Shown: positions 19,993 through 29,715, numbered from the stretch's first letter. The stretch: 64,000 nt of DNA from Hondaea fermentalgiana (GCA_014084085.1 NPFB01000019.1:34066-98065), one strand, 5' to 3'. Notes: generated by a model from the sequence alone, not told the origin. Numbers and translations: made by a program.

Positions 19993-20512
19993 CGTCTCTC
20001 TCGCGCGCGCTGCCTCGTCTCTCCGCTCGCGCTGCTCGCGCTGCGCAGGGGCTTTCGGCTTTGCGCTTTCGGCTTTGCGCGCGACTCGTCTTGCTTGCTT
20101 GGCATCCGCAAAAACTTCGACCAAGCCAGAAAAAAGCGATGGCCAAGAATTCTAGAACGGCCTCTCGCGCGCGAGCGAGCGACTGGGGACAACGCATTTT
20201 CGGACGCTGCTGGGCAACGCAATTTCAGGGTTCCTGGGACTTGGCCGCAGGCGAGCAAGAGAAGAGCGCCATTGTGACCGGCAAGAGCTCCTTTCTCTGG
20301 GGATGGACCAGCTGCAGAAGCCTTAGCGTGTGTGGTTTAGATTTGATCCAACTGACAGATGGTCTTGCTTGCAAAATGGAGTTTGGTGCCGCATCGCGCA
20401 GCATTGGAGCGAGAAGCTGCAGCTGCAGCTGCTGCCCAAGAACCAATGAGCACAACGAGAGGAAAATCGTAGGACAATAAGGATAAGAAATGGTGGTTGG
20501 TTTACTTTCTAC
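19993..20512. other. TRAP1 promoter / 3' flank of small gene
   Basis: This 520-bp stretch contains an AGCTGC-rich palindromic run near 20413-20436. Directly after the 70-aa gene on the minus strand there is a GTAAGT donor-like site, with a pyrimidine tract and GGGCAG further on. That may mark a 3'-UTR intron. No coding sequence is supported. Confidence 0.45.
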
Positions 20513-20725
20513 TTACAGCTGCTGCACCTCGGGCGGCGGGGTCAAGCCGGCGTCCTCGAGCGCGACGACAACGTCCTTGCAGGTCTCGTATTCTGCCGTG
20601 GCCTCGACCGTGGGGAGACCGCCGGTGCCCTTTGGGGTCCAGTTGCCCTCGCCAAAGACCTTGTCGAGGGCCTCCTTGTCGGCGTTGCGACGAGGGTCGA
20701 TGTTCAACACGGAGTAGGACGGCAT
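20513..20725 (-). CDS. Small conserved-looking protein of unknown function (70 aa)
   Basis: The 70-aa acidic protein begins MPSYSVLNIDPRRNADKEAL and ends VQQL. I do not recognise a family, and it has no signal peptide or membrane segment. Its codon use is almost entirely G/C-ending and resembles that of TRAP1 and eIF4A, so it is probably a real and well-expressed gene rather than a chance frame. The stop codon TAA lies within CTGTAAGT, so a splice donor overlaps the stop. If that donor is used, the reading frame would extend into an exon that does not look protein-like, so I keep the short form. It is divergent from the coiled-coil gene. Confidence 0.6.
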   Translation of the reverse strand: MPSYSVLNIDPRRNADKEALDKVFGEGNWTPKGTGGLPTVEATAEYETCKDVVVALEDAGLTPPPEVQQL

Positions 20726-21459
20726 CTTTCTTTTTTCTTGACCGGGTATTCGAGGTAGGTAGGCGTGGACTTGTTGGTGATTGCTTTGGATAGTTTGCTT
20801 GGGAGTTTCGGATTTGCTTTGGCCTAGCCTTCGCGCCTGCCTCGTCTCGTCTCGCCTCTGCTTCTGCTTTGCCTCGGCCGCATTCTCGTTGCCTCAAGCC
20901 CGAGGAATCAATATCGCTCTTTCATTGTCGTCAACGATCGCGACGTGAAGTTCTCCGTGAAGCCCAGCGCGGCCAAGTGTTTATCGAGATTGTCGAGGCC
21001 CTGAGACGGTTCTGAGGCTTTGCGCAAGTCGCGGGGACCGCATGCAGAACAGTGTGCTCGCAGCACGCGTGCAGAAAGAGCCCACTCGAGAGGCTCATCT
21101 GCAAACGCCTGCCCCCAGAGTCCGCGACGAAGCACAGCATTTGTAACGGCGGAAAGCGTTACGAGCGGGTAGCGGTTACGCGCTCTCAGGACGGTCGAAG
21201 AGCTGCAGCACGAATCCGTTATGGCGCAGGCAGGAGATTGTAGAAGAAGCTTCAAGTTGCACTTGTTAGTATAGGTGAAGCCTTGCAGTGTCGGTATGAT
21301 TTTACACGAGCGCAGAAAACATGAGGGGTGCGCTAGCTTTCGCTGGCAAGGTTTTTTCCGGAAGCAAGCTGAGGGGGAGGAGGATCAAATAACAAGCTCC
21401 AGCTTGACAGCAAGAAGCTCTCGCCATACCAAGAGTAGAGCATTTGCAATCGAGACGTA
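20726..21459. other. Divergent promoter region
   Basis: This 734-bp stretch lies between the 70-aa gene and the coiled-coil gene. Short open frames on both strands show no domain. Nothing else is supported. Confidence 0.5.
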
Positions 21460-22644
21460 ATGATCATGACGCTGCAGCGGCGACGGCAGCAGCGAGAGCA
21501 GCAGCATGCGCAATCGCCGCGAAGCAGACAGCCGCGTGCGGGCCGGAGGATTGCAGCCAAGGCCGTCGCGGCTGCGACAACTGGAAAGGCAGCCGCGCGA
21601 CGGCGAGGGCTCGCAAAACGCGAAAGCAGAGCTGTGCGCGTGGGCGGTCGTCGTATCCTCGTTACAGATGATCGAACTGAGCTCGCAAAAGACATCCTTG
21701 GAGTCCCAGCACGACTTGAAACACCGCAGCTTGACGACACTGCCATCTTGAGCTTTGAAGATATCGACGATAGCAATGAAAACGATGATCATGGGAGGCT
21801 GGGTTCGATCTCTGATGCGGAGTCTTTTGAGAGCGGCAGCGAGCTTGGATCGTACGAAGCCAATGACGAAAACGACGGCGATGACGCCGAAAGCGCTGCG
21901 CATCGTCCGAGTTTGATTCCGCATTTTCAAGCCCGCACCGAGGAGGGCTTTTCGCAGTCCCGTCGTGAGAGCACGCCAAGCAAACTGTATCAAAAACGCG
22001 ATCCAAAACTTAAAGATCAACAAGAACGCGCGGTTCCAGGAGGCTCAAAGCAAAACGACGGACAGCACGTTCCGCGACGACAAGGCCGCAAAAAAGGCAA
22101 CGAAGACTCCTCCAAAGAGAACGAGAGCAAGGACCTTATCGAAACACAATCTCAACGACGTCTCTCGCTCGAGGAGTTTGTGCAGGCCAAGGAGAAGGAC
22201 CTGAAACGACGTACCGCTGTCCGTCTCAAGCAAAGTAAACGCGAGCAAAAGCAGTTGAAAGCGCGCGAGAATGAATTGAAGGCGAAACAACAAGCAGCAG
22301 AGGCCCAGGAAATGCGGTCACGTAAGGCACGCAATCTTCAACGCGGTGCAGAACATATTCAGGAACAGCAGAGACGGAGACAGCAGGCTCGCGCTGAGGC
22401 CCAAAAGGAAGCGAAAAGAGTTGAAACATTTTGTCAAGAGGCATTTGCTGAGAAAAAGGCCAAGGCAGACGAACAACGTGCCCAGCTGCAGAAATGGAGA
22501 AGGAAAAAACAAGAGCTCGAACAGAACTTTCTCGTTGGGGTGGTGCTCCCTGATGAATATGCGGCGCCTGACGCCAAAGCGGATCCGGAACTTTTCGGAA
22601 CGGACTTGCTCACTCGCCACCTGGGATACAAAGTCACAGAGTAG
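21460..22644 (+). CDS. Hypothetical charged coiled-coil protein
   Basis: I do not recognise this 394-aa protein. It has a basic Arg/Gln/Ala-rich N-terminus (1-60), a short ordered-looking part (about 60-110), an acidic Ser/Asp/Glu stretch (about 105-150), and a long Lys/Glu/Gln/Arg helix-forming coiled coil at about 225-350. It ends with a non-repetitive tail (LFGTDLLTRHLGYKVTE) that may be a conserved motif. It has no signal peptide or membrane segment. Codon bias is weaker than in neighbouring housekeeping genes. Its stop codon is only 5 bp from the stop of the convergent TMTC gene, so the two 3' UTRs must overlap. Confidence 0.65.
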   Translation: MIMTLQRRRQQREQQHAQSPRSRQPRAGRRIAAKAVAAATTGKAAARRRGLAKRESRAVRVGGRRILVTDDRTELAKDILGVPARLETPQLDDTAILSFEDIDDSNENDDHGRLGSISDAESFESGSELGSYEANDENDGDDAESAAHRPSLIPHFQARTEEGFSQSRRESTPSKLYQKRDPKLKDQQERAVPGGSKQNDGQHVPRRQGRKKGNEDSSKENESKDLIETQSQRRLSLEEFVQAKEKDLKRRTAVRLKQSKREQKQLKARENELKAKQQAAEAQEMRSRKARNLQRGAEHIQEQQRRRQQARAEAQKEAKRVETFCQEAFAEKKAKADEQRAQLQKWRRKKQELEQNFLVGVVLPDEYAAPDAKADPELFGTDLLTRHLGYKVTE

Positions 22645-22649
22645 ACGTG

Positions 22650-25019
22650 TCAGACTGACTCTACAGGTGCGCTTTCCTCTGCCTCCAAGAGGTCCTGAAC
22701 TCTTTTCATACTATCCATGATACTTGGGTGGTCCCCGGCGAGCTTGTGCGCGCCCATGTACAATTCTTGGGCAGCCAGGAGGTTTCCTTGAACCTCGTGC
22801 AGCCAGCCAGCGTTTGCCATGACGAGCCCGTTGTTTGGCTCCGCTTCGAGTGCCCGTGCCATGAGCTCCTGGGCACGTTCGAGTCCGCTTACCTCGGTAC
22901 CATTCGGAAAAGTGAACTTGACATTGTCAGCACCATAGGTGAGAACAGCGTGCAACCATCCCTGAACTGCTGCATTCGAAAGGACTGCCCCGGACACTTC
23001 GCGAATGGCCTGAGCTCGTTCCCACAAGGTCAGAGCAGTCTGAGTGTCATCGCGGGCTCGCGCAAAGAGTGCCATTTCATTCAGCACATTGCCGTGCACG
23101 AGCTTTTCCGGAGAATCAAGAGGCAAATCATCGCTTCGTCGCAGCGCTTCTTCGAAAGTGGCCAAAGCTTCCTTCGCGTGGTCGATCTCGCCGGATTCAT
23201 TCGCCTTTAGTACGAGAAGTCTCGCGAGCGCATAGTGCGCAAGAGGAACCTTCGGGCAATTTTTCGATGCGTGCTCGGCCACTTCCAGTGCTTCTAGTAC
23301 TTGTGAAGGCCCTGCACCTCCCTGCGCGATCTCCACGCGCGAAGCAAGGATGTCCGCAAGACTCGCTTTGCCACGGCAGTGCTCTGGATCGACCGAGAGG
23401 AGCTCGCGCAGGGCATGCATGGCTTCTGTATCATTACCCAACTTTCGCGCCACGACGCTGAGATTGAGCCACGCTGTCACAAAGCGAGGGTGCAGACTTG
23501 TCGCCCTCAAAAAGAGTTCGCGCGCCGTTACGAGCTTTGTATGATTCGAATCATCCTGCATATACATGTATCCTACGTTGCTTAGCGCGCCGATGTTGGT
23601 GGGATGTTCGCGCAAGCCAGCCTCGAAAAGAGTCACGTCACTCATCCAGTCCTTGTTGCGCTCGACTGTCCATACAGACAGAAACGAGACGTAGATTGCA
23701 AGGAAAAGGCAGAGGACTCGATACGTACGCTTCCAAGCATGACGAGATCGATGCAAAACGAGCGCTAGAAGCACGCATGCGCCGACACTTGGAATGTAGA
23801 GCAAACGTTCCGCGAGAATGGCTCCGATTGGGAAAAGTACGTTGGACGCGGGGACAAAAGGCAACAGAGACAGCGCCAAGATACGTGCGAGCCTCTTATC
23901 CCGCCACACCATGGCCATAGTGCAAACCAAAAGGAGCAAGGCGTATGCACAAACGCTCAGTGGGCTAGGAGTCTCGTGAAGAGGCACCGTTCCAAATCCG
24001 TGGTGGTACGAGAGCCCTCGAGGGTAAATGAGAAGCTTTAGATACAGAGCGTGCGTGTGGGCGTACGAACAAATGCGCGTCCATAGGCTCGGTTCGAGCG
24101 CAATGTGATTCTCCATTACTGTCCATGCGTAAAGACCTTTTCCTTGGTGCAAGGCAAGTCGCGTACGAACAGCCATTGCGATGACAGCGACAAGCATGGC
24201 GACCCGCGCAGCACTAGGCTTGCCTCTCCAGCTCAAGAGCTCTGAGAAAATACAGTAACCCAACGCGGTGAGTCCGGTTTCCTTGCAGAGCGTCGACACA
24301 ATCGCGAGAGCCGCTGCTACACTGGCGATCCGATACCTTTCGTAAACACCAATGGCAAGAATGAAGAAAATAGAGGCGAGGATGTCTGCACGACCCACGA
24401 GGCCAGCGACTGCCTCGGTGTGTATCGAATGGACTGCGAATAAGAGGGCCGCCGCCGTGCAGGGCAGGGCGACAGCGTCCATGGGCTCTTCTTCTGAATG
24501 CCTTGACTCTGATTGTACAATGTGTTTTGACGACTGTCTTCCTCGTTCCTTTTTACCATTGCTCGGATTCGCCACTATTGGCCGCTGTTCGGGCGCTTCG
24601 TTCTGTGCGAGCAGCAGCACGGCGCAGAGCCAGCCCACGAGGGCGCTTGCGAGCGCGTGCAGGAGCACGTTGGTCTCGTGAAAGGGTCGCGGGTTTACGT
24701 AGGCGTTGCCATGACCGTCGAGGATTCTGCCCCTGTACGCGTCGAGCCGAAAGGTCCATACCGCCAAGGGTCTGTAGCTCCTGTGCGACTTGTCGTGGTC
24801 CATGGCATCGCCCCAAAAGTCATTTTTGAGCAGGTCCAGGTCCCAGAGGTCTCCGCGGAGGCCAACAAGGACATCGCGGTTGCCGCGTATCGCGCGCACG
24901 TCGTCCCAGACGAAGCCGCACTCCAGCGTCCCCGCGTACACGGCCGTTGCAGCCGCAGCTGCGGCCGCGACCCCTGCTGCCACCAGCCGCATGTCTGTCA
25001 GTCTGTCTGTGTGCAGCAC
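22650..25019 (-). CDS. TMTC: TMTC-family ER O-mannosyltransferase-like protein (transmembrane plus TPR)
   Basis: The 789-aa multipass GT-C protein has C-terminal TPRs at about residues 470-770. The first luminal loop contains the acidic pair Asp39-Asp40 in GFVWDD, and the family hallmark FWGDAMDHDKSHRSYRPL follows at about residue 70. The GLSYHHGFGTVP segment of the TMTC core lies near residue 340. Animal TMTC1-4 are ER enzymes that O-mannosylate cadherin-type domains with dolichol-phosphate-mannose. Their role in a protist is not established. About eight to ten hydrophobic segments precede the TPRs. The Met at residue 10 (24992) is an alternative start just before the first membrane helix. 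Confidence 0.9.
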   Translation of the reverse strand: MLHTDRLTDMRLVAAGVAAAAAAATAVYAGTLECGFVWDDVRAIRGNRDVLVGLRGDLWDLDLLKNDFWGDAMDHDKSHRSYRPLAVWTFRLDAYRGRILDGHGNAYVNPRPFHETNVLLHALASALVGWLCAVLLLAQNEAPEQRPIVANPSNGKKERGRQSSKHIVQSESRHSEEEPMDAVALPCTAAALLFAVHSIHTEAVAGLVGRADILASIFFILAIGVYERYRIASVAAALAIVSTLCKETGLTALGYCIFSELLSWRGKPSAARVAMLVAVIAMAVRTRLALHQGKGLYAWTVMENHIALEPSLWTRICSYAHTHALYLKLLIYPRGLSYHHGFGTVPLHETPSPLSVCAYALLLLVCTMAMVWRDKRLARILALSLLPFVPASNVLFPIGAILAERLLYIPSVGACVLLALVLHRSRHAWKRTYRVLCLFLAIYVSFLSVWTVERNKDWMSDVTLFEAGLREHPTNIGALSNVGYMYMQDDSNHTKLVTARELFLRATSLHPRFVTAWLNLSVVARKLGNDTEAMHALRELLSVDPEHCRGKASLADILASRVEIAQGGAGPSQVLEALEVAEHASKNCPKVPLAHYALARLLVLKANESGEIDHAKEALATFEEALRRSDDLPLDSPEKLVHGNVLNEMALFARARDDTQTALTLWERAQAIREVSGAVLSNAAVQGWLHAVLTYGADNVKFTFPNGTEVSGLERAQELMARALEAEPNNGLVMANAGWLHEVQGNLLAAQELYMGAHKLAGDHPSIMDSMKRVQDLLEAEESAPVESV

Positions 25020-25594
25020 AGGCTCGTAAGGCCTCCGTGCTATACAGCGACGTTAAGATACTGGCCGCCGAGCCCAAACGACCGAGCGATCAATCTAGGA
25101 AAGGCGTGCTCGCGTGGTTGGCTCGACCGAAAAAGAGAGAAAAGAAGAGGGAAAAAAAGAAACGGCTCGCGTCGTGCGTCGAACCACAATCTCGAAGACA
25201 AAAAAAAGAGAGAGAACGCCCCAGTTGAAGTGGGGAGAGACTGCCCTTTGCGGGCAGGTGTAAGAAACAAGACAATTCTCGAAGATATTGCGGAGGTGCG
25301 CTCCAATGACTTATAACTCCTAGCCGCTCAGAAAGAGAAGGGAGGAAGCGTTAGAGCGGGCAATCGACCGAGCCGAGAATTGATTGAAGCGAGAGCGTGC
25401 GCGCTTGGAGTCACGCTTGGCGCGTTATCCTTTTGCTAGCAGTTACTCTGTCAGATGAGGATTGCAATGCGTTTTTCCTTTACAAAAAGAAAAAGCTTCC
25501 ATGGGTCTGCCTCGTCTCGAGACAGCTGCAAAAGTAAATTGAACAGCAGCACCGCATCACACTATTTGTGCCGAAGCTTCTCACGCAAAGTGCA
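25020..25594. other. TMTC promoter region
   Basis: This 575-bp stretch is purine-rich near 25130-25215 and lies between the TMTC start and the triplicated repeat. No coding sequence is supported. Confidence 0.5.
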
Positions 25595-25985
25595 TAAGAG
25601 TAAATGCAATTCTTATTTTATACTACATGGAGATCTGACGATACGGTGCGTTTGAACGCAGCGACTTTGTAACACACGTATACGCGCGTCGTACGTCTCA
25701 AGAGGATCCGCGGTCGTACTTGCTAAGAGTAAATGCAATTCTTATTTTATACTACATGGAGATCTGACGATACGGTGCGTTTGAACGCAGCGACTTTGTA
25801 ACACACGTATACGCGCGTCGTACGTCTCAAGAGGATCCGCGGTCGTACTTGCTAAGAGTAAATGCAATTCTTATTTTATACTACATGGAGATCTGACGAT
25901 ACGGTGCGTTTGAACGCAGCGACTTTGTAACTAACACACGTATACGCGCGTCGTACGTCTCAAGAGGATCCGCGGTCGTACTTGC
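25595..25985. repeat. 129-bp tandem triplication spanning the 3' end of the next gene
   Basis: Three head-to-tail copies are present: 25595-25723 (129 bp), 25724-25852 (129 bp) and 25853-25985 (133 bp). Copies 1 and 2 appear identical. Copy 3 differs by a 4-bp insertion (TAAC to TAACTAAC near 25928). The right end of copy 3 encodes the last eight codons and the TGA of the minus-strand proline-rich gene, so the unit is a duplicated gene terminus plus 3' flank. The near-identity points to a recent or homogenised expansion. Confidence 0.95.
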
Positions 25986-26736
25986 TAAGATCAATGCTGG
26001 CGCGCACTACTGAAGCTTCGCGAGGATCCTGGTGTTCGGGCGCTGCCGAGGCCGTCTCTTGTGGTTCCGTCCGATGCTTTTTATGAGGTTGAGACTCTTG
26101 CGTTTCGTTTGGCGGGGGCGGCGGAATCGGTCGTAAGCGCGCGTTGGGCTCGCGTGGTGGAGGCGGTATAGGACGAAGCGGTTCTGGCGGCCAAGGCGGT
26201 GGAGATGGCGCACGAAAGGCTGACGCTGCGCTCGAAGCTTGACCAGGTTTGGGTGGCAAGGGAACACCACCTTGGCCTCCGATTGCGATTTTGCGCCCTT
26301 GAAGGTTGGCGAACTTGATGCGTTCGTCCGAACGCGCTCCACCACCGCCTCCTTGGCGTCGTCGCTGCGATGGCGGCGGTGCAGGGCCGGTTGGTCGCAC
26401 ATCTCTCGCCTCGTAGTCTTGTCGCATTTTTTGCCGCCTGGCATCGCGCTCTTTGAGTCTTGCTCGCTGGACCAGGAGCATCTTGAGGCGGCCTGCATCC
26501 TTTTCGGCAGCCTCGCGGTCCTCGGCGCGGCTGCCAGCGCCCTTGCTGGTGTTGCCTTGCGCTTTGGCGCGGAGGCGCTCAATCTCTGCCTCGAGGAGCT
26601 CCGGATCTTTGAGCACCACACGATCGTCTAGCGGTCGACGCGAGCCGCCGTCACCGCCGTCTCCGCCGCCTGCGCCCCCGCCCCGCCTTGCGCCTGCGCC
26701 AGGACGCGGCGCCGCGCCGCCGTCACGCCTCGCCAT
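25960..26736 (-). CDS. Hypothetical proline-rich nuclear-type protein
   Basis: I do not recognise this 258-aa protein. It opens with a Gly/Arg/Asp-rich segment (1-35). A charged helical stretch at about 40-115 contains VVLKDPELLEAEIERLRAKAQ, and proline-rich tracts of the PPLPP, RPIPPPP type at about 165-215 are typical ligands for WW or SH3 domains. A short KKHR basic patch could be a nuclear signal. It ends IDLSKYDRGSS, and the last residues lie inside the 129-bp repeat unit. A splicing-associated role such as WBP11-like is conceivable, but I see no diagnostic motif. Confidence 0.6.
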   Translation of the reverse strand: MARRDGGAAPRPGAGARRGGGAGGGDGGDGGSRRPLDDRVVLKDPELLEAEIERLRAKAQGNTSKGAGSRAEDREAAEKDAGRLKMLLVQRARLKERDARRQKMRQDYEARDVRPTGPAPPPSQRRRQGGGGGARSDERIKFANLQGRKIAIGGQGGVPLPPKPGQASSAASAFRAPSPPPWPPEPLRPIPPPPREPNARLRPIPPPPPNETQESQPHKKHRTEPQETASAAPEHQDPREASVVRASIDLSKYDRGSS

Positions 26737-27113
26737 CGACCACTTGCCTTTGCCTGGGCGGGAAGAAGTTCATTCTCTCTCGCGGCACTTTCGTGGGGAA
26801 AAGATTGGCGAGGGCGTGGCGAGAAATAAAAAAAAAGTCAGTCTGGCGATAAGAATGCAGCAGGCGACGTTGCTGTTTACGTATGGCCGATATGGTTTTG
26901 GAGAAATCAGACTTGCGCAGAGCAGAGCAGAGCAGAGCAGAGCAGAGCAGAACAGAGCACGCAAAGAGGAGAACAAAAGGCTCTAAGTGCTATGCTGTGC
27001 TGCTGCCGGATGATAAGGTGATCTCCTTTGACTTCTACCCATTCGAATCTGAGTGTGATGAACGTAACGTTGCGTTGTCTGCCTCGTCTTGCGTGTAGGA
27101 CCTCGAGACTCTG
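26737..27113. other. Intergenic region with AGCAG repeat
   Basis: This 377-bp stretch contains a 5-bp AGCAG-type microsatellite at about 26917-26959. No gene is supported, although an alternative minus-strand frame of the ubiquitin-like gene extends into it to about 27035. Confidence 0.5.
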
Positions 27114-27515
27114 TTAGACCTCTGAGTGTCCACCTGAAGTAGAAAGCTCTGAATGTCTGCGTGAATGATGCCCATGACCTCGTCTGTGGCCATGAGAGAT
27201 TGGGGCGCCAACGACTTCGTTGGCAACATAGACTACCCCTGCATATCCTTTCGGTGCTTGGCAAGGGCCAAGGTCCTCGAGATATGAAGCAAGCGTCCTC
27301 GAATCATCATCAAGAAGGAGCGAATCGCCGAGAACCAATTTAAGATTTGCAGCCACTTCGATTCCAATCGGCGTTGCCGAAGTTTTGCTCGCGCTCGATA
27401 TCTGCGCTTTTAGCGTCGCAATTGTCTCTTCTGTTTTGATACGCACCGCCACGGTGTCCACGTACGAGGCCGCCGTCTCCGGCGCGGCCGAGGCCACCAT
27501 CAACGTGACCGTCAT
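27114..27515 (-). CDS. Ubiquitin-like domain protein
   Basis: The 133-aa product has a ubiquitin-like beta-grasp pattern at about residues 18-100: TVAVRIKTEETIATLKAQI, then LKLVLGDSLLLDDDSRTLASY, as in ubiquitin LIFAGKQLEDGRTLSDY. The LLDDDSRTL part also recalls elongin B. There is no C-terminal GG, so it is a built-in domain rather than a conjugated modifier. After about residue 103 the frame becomes His/Gly/Arg-rich. A second minus-strand frame (27035-27229) looks more protein-like from that point, which hints at a frameshift or unresolved splicing at the 3' end. The start at 27515 precedes the domain. Confidence 0.6.
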   Translation of the reverse strand: MTVTLMVASAAPETAASYVDTVAVRIKTEETIATLKAQISSASKTSATPIGIEVAANLKLVLGDSLLLDDDSRTLASYLEDLGPCQAPKGYAGVVYVANEVVGAPISHGHRRGHGHHSRRHSELSTSGGHSEV

Positions 27516-27923
27516 TTTCCCACCTCTTCTCCCAACTATCCTTCCTCTTTCCCCTCCGCGCAATCTCCACCCCGCCCCGCCTCGGCTCGCGTCCTCCTTC
27601 TCCGCGCACGAGTTCTGCCGCGCGCTCGCGCGCTCGCTCTCCGCGGCGTCTCTCCCGCGCATCCCCGCCCTTTCCCAGCGATCCGTTGAGTCCCAGGATA
27701 TCCTGGAGGCCCGGTCTTATCCTCGCGCACGTTTTTTTTTCCAGCCCGTCCCGCTGCTCGCCGCCGCGCCTGCTTGGCCCCATCCCGCCGCCGCGTGCAG
27801 ACCCGCGACCGCGTCCGCGCCCGGGGCCGGCTCGCAGCAGCAGCAGCAGGTCGGGAGGCTGCGCGCCGGCAGGCCGCGCGAGCGGGAGCGCCGCGCCGGT
27901 CGCCGCGTGGGCCGGCGGGGCTG

Positions 27924-28023
27924 NNNNNNNNNNNNNNNNNNNNNNNNNNNNNNNNNNNNNNNNNNNNNNNNNNNNNNNNNNNNNNNNNNNNNNNNNNNNN
28001 NNNNNNNNNNNNNNNNNNNNNNN
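27924..28023. other. Assembly gap (100 N)
   Basis: Exactly 100 N are flanked by very GC-rich sequence. The true length is unknown. Confidence 0.99.
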
Positions 28024-28140
28024 GGAGGCGGGCCCGGCGCGGCGCGCGCGGGCGTGCAGAGCCTGGACCGTCAAGCCCCGCGGCCGTCGCCCGCGCCTGA
28101 GCCTGAGCGCGAGCTCGGGCGATCGTGCAGGCCTCGCGGG

Positions 28141-28174
28141 AGACGAGACGAGACGAGACGAGACGAGACGAGAC
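28141..28174 (+). repeat. GAGAC pentanucleotide repeat in 5' UTR
   Basis: About seven AGACG units run directly into the start codon of the Sec14-like gene, so this is leader sequence and likely length-variable. Confidence 0.85.
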
Positions 28175-29715
28175 ATGCTGCTGCTCGTGACGCCGCGCGC
28201 GCTCGCGGAGCACCTCGCGCACGCGCTGGGCGTGGATGGAGGGCTAGCCCTGCTCGCGTTTGTGGTGGGAATCTACGCGGTCTTGGGCCGCGCAGCGCGC
28301 GAGGTTCTCGAACGAGGAGGGCTCGACGTGAGCGTCGAGGTGCAGGTCTCGCTCGGTCTGGTTCTTGTAGGCGTACTTGCGCTGCTGGATGTGCGAGAGC
28401 TGGAACAGCGGCCCAAAGCAAAGAGCAACCCAAGCTCGAGAAGAGCTTCGAGCGCGCAGCACGGAAATAAAGAGGCAGCGGAGGATTGCCCCGACAGCAG
28501 CAGCGAAGATTGTAATAGCGCAGGTCGCGAGACAACTGCGGGAGCCTCGCTTCGTCGCTATGCGTCGTCGATGCCGCTCGTGCCGTCGGCTGACTTGGAG
28601 CCATGGTGGACGCCGCGCGAGGAAAACTTTAGCGGAAAACAAGAAGCGGCCATTCAGGAACTACTCGCGAGCCATTTCGGAGATGAGGCGCCTGCGGAGA
28701 AGCGCAAGGGTCTCGAGAGGATTATTGTCAATGGCGACGCGCGTGCAGCGGCGATTCGGGCGCTCGTTGCGCGTCAATTCGACGTGAGCGCTGCGCGCAA
28801 GCTTGTGGATGACATGCTGCAATGGCGGGCGGAAAATCACGTTGACGAAGTGCTCAAGTACCCAATTCCGGAGGAGACGCTACGAAAGATTCGCTCGTGC
28901 TTGTTTGACGGGTTTTGTGGTGTGTGCAATCAGGGGTGCCCGGTGTACATTGTTTTTGGCGGCCGCATGGATCTTGCCGAGTGCAAGCGTCTTACCAGCG
29001 TTGACGAGATCGTCAAGTATCATGTGCAGGTGATGGAGTACAACATGAATGTGTACTATCCTATGATTTCTAGGATGACCGGAAGGACAACCTCGCGGGT
29101 GACGATGCTCCTGGATCTCAAAGGTTTTGGGGGCCATAATGTCAAGCCATCGTTTTGGGAGACAATCAACGGTACGTTTGCTTTAGAAGGATGGATAAGC
29201 GTTGTGAAGAGGGTTTTAGACGAGGATAATTGGAAGAGTTGGAAGACTGCATGCGAACAGAAAGGCGCTGACAAAAGACTATCGGCCCACGATACATTTT
29301 CTATTTTTTTTTTTGTCGCATTTTTTATGACTCCAAAAATCGCACAGCCTTGGCGGCAATTGATAATGTGTTTTACTACGAGTGGCTGAACAAAGTGATT
29401 ATTGTGAACGCGGGTTTATTCTTCAAATTCTTTTGGCGAACCGCCGCGCCTCTGCTGCAGCCTGAAACGAAACGCAAGTTCTTTGTGATTGATACCAAAA
29501 AGCTTACAGACCATATTCCACGGCATCAGCTCCCAGAGCGCTTTGGTGGTCTCGTTGCGGATGAGGGCAGCTTTTGCAGTAAGGATAACCCTTGGACCAA
29601 TCACTACCGCAAGTTTGACAAATATGTGCGAGAGCAGGCTGAGCAGCACAAGACCCAGGGTGAGCCTCCCGCGATTGCAACGACGGTAAAGAGTTCTTCT
29701 TCCTCAAACAAATAA
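28175..29715 (+). CDS. Sec14/CRAL-TRIO lipid-transfer protein with N-terminal membrane segments (two exons)
   Basis: I infer exons 28175-29171 and 29348-29715, giving 454 aa. Exon 1 encodes two hydrophobic segments (about residues 22-42 and 50-68), a Ser/Glu-rich linker, a helical CRAL-TRIO-N-like region and the first half of the Sec14 fold (PVYIVFGGRMDL, then TMLLDLKGFGGHNV). Exon 2 completes it with YYEWLNKVIIVNAGLFFKFFW, KKLTDHIPRHQLPERFGG and a polar tail. The join uses GTACGT and GCACAG, is in phase, and restores the expected Sec14 order. Such proteins bind phosphatidylinositol or other lipids. Paired N-terminal membrane helices are unusual for the family and would tether it to a membrane. 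Confidence 0.85.
29172..29347 (+). other. Inferred spliceosomal intron in the Sec14-like gene
   Basis: The 176-nt intron starts GTACGT and ends GCACAG after a poly-T tract. Removing it fuses two partial Sec14 frames in phase at residue 333 (TIN-A-LAAIDN). Reading through it yields a premature stop after an unrelated Ile/Phe-rich run. Confidence 0.85.

Larger units (their letters stand above)
27516..28174. other. Divergent promoter interrupted by a gap
   Basis: This GC-rich 659-bp region lies between the ubiquitin-like gene and the Sec14-like gene. It carries the gap at 27924-28023 and a GAGAC pentanucleotide repeat (28141-28174) that abuts the Sec14 ATG. Confidence 0.65.

Noticed and set aside
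17851..20277. 808-aa open frame antisense to TRAP1
   Set aside because: It mirrors the strongly biased codons of TRAP1 and has no domain. Similar antisense frames cover both GMC genes and eIF4A.
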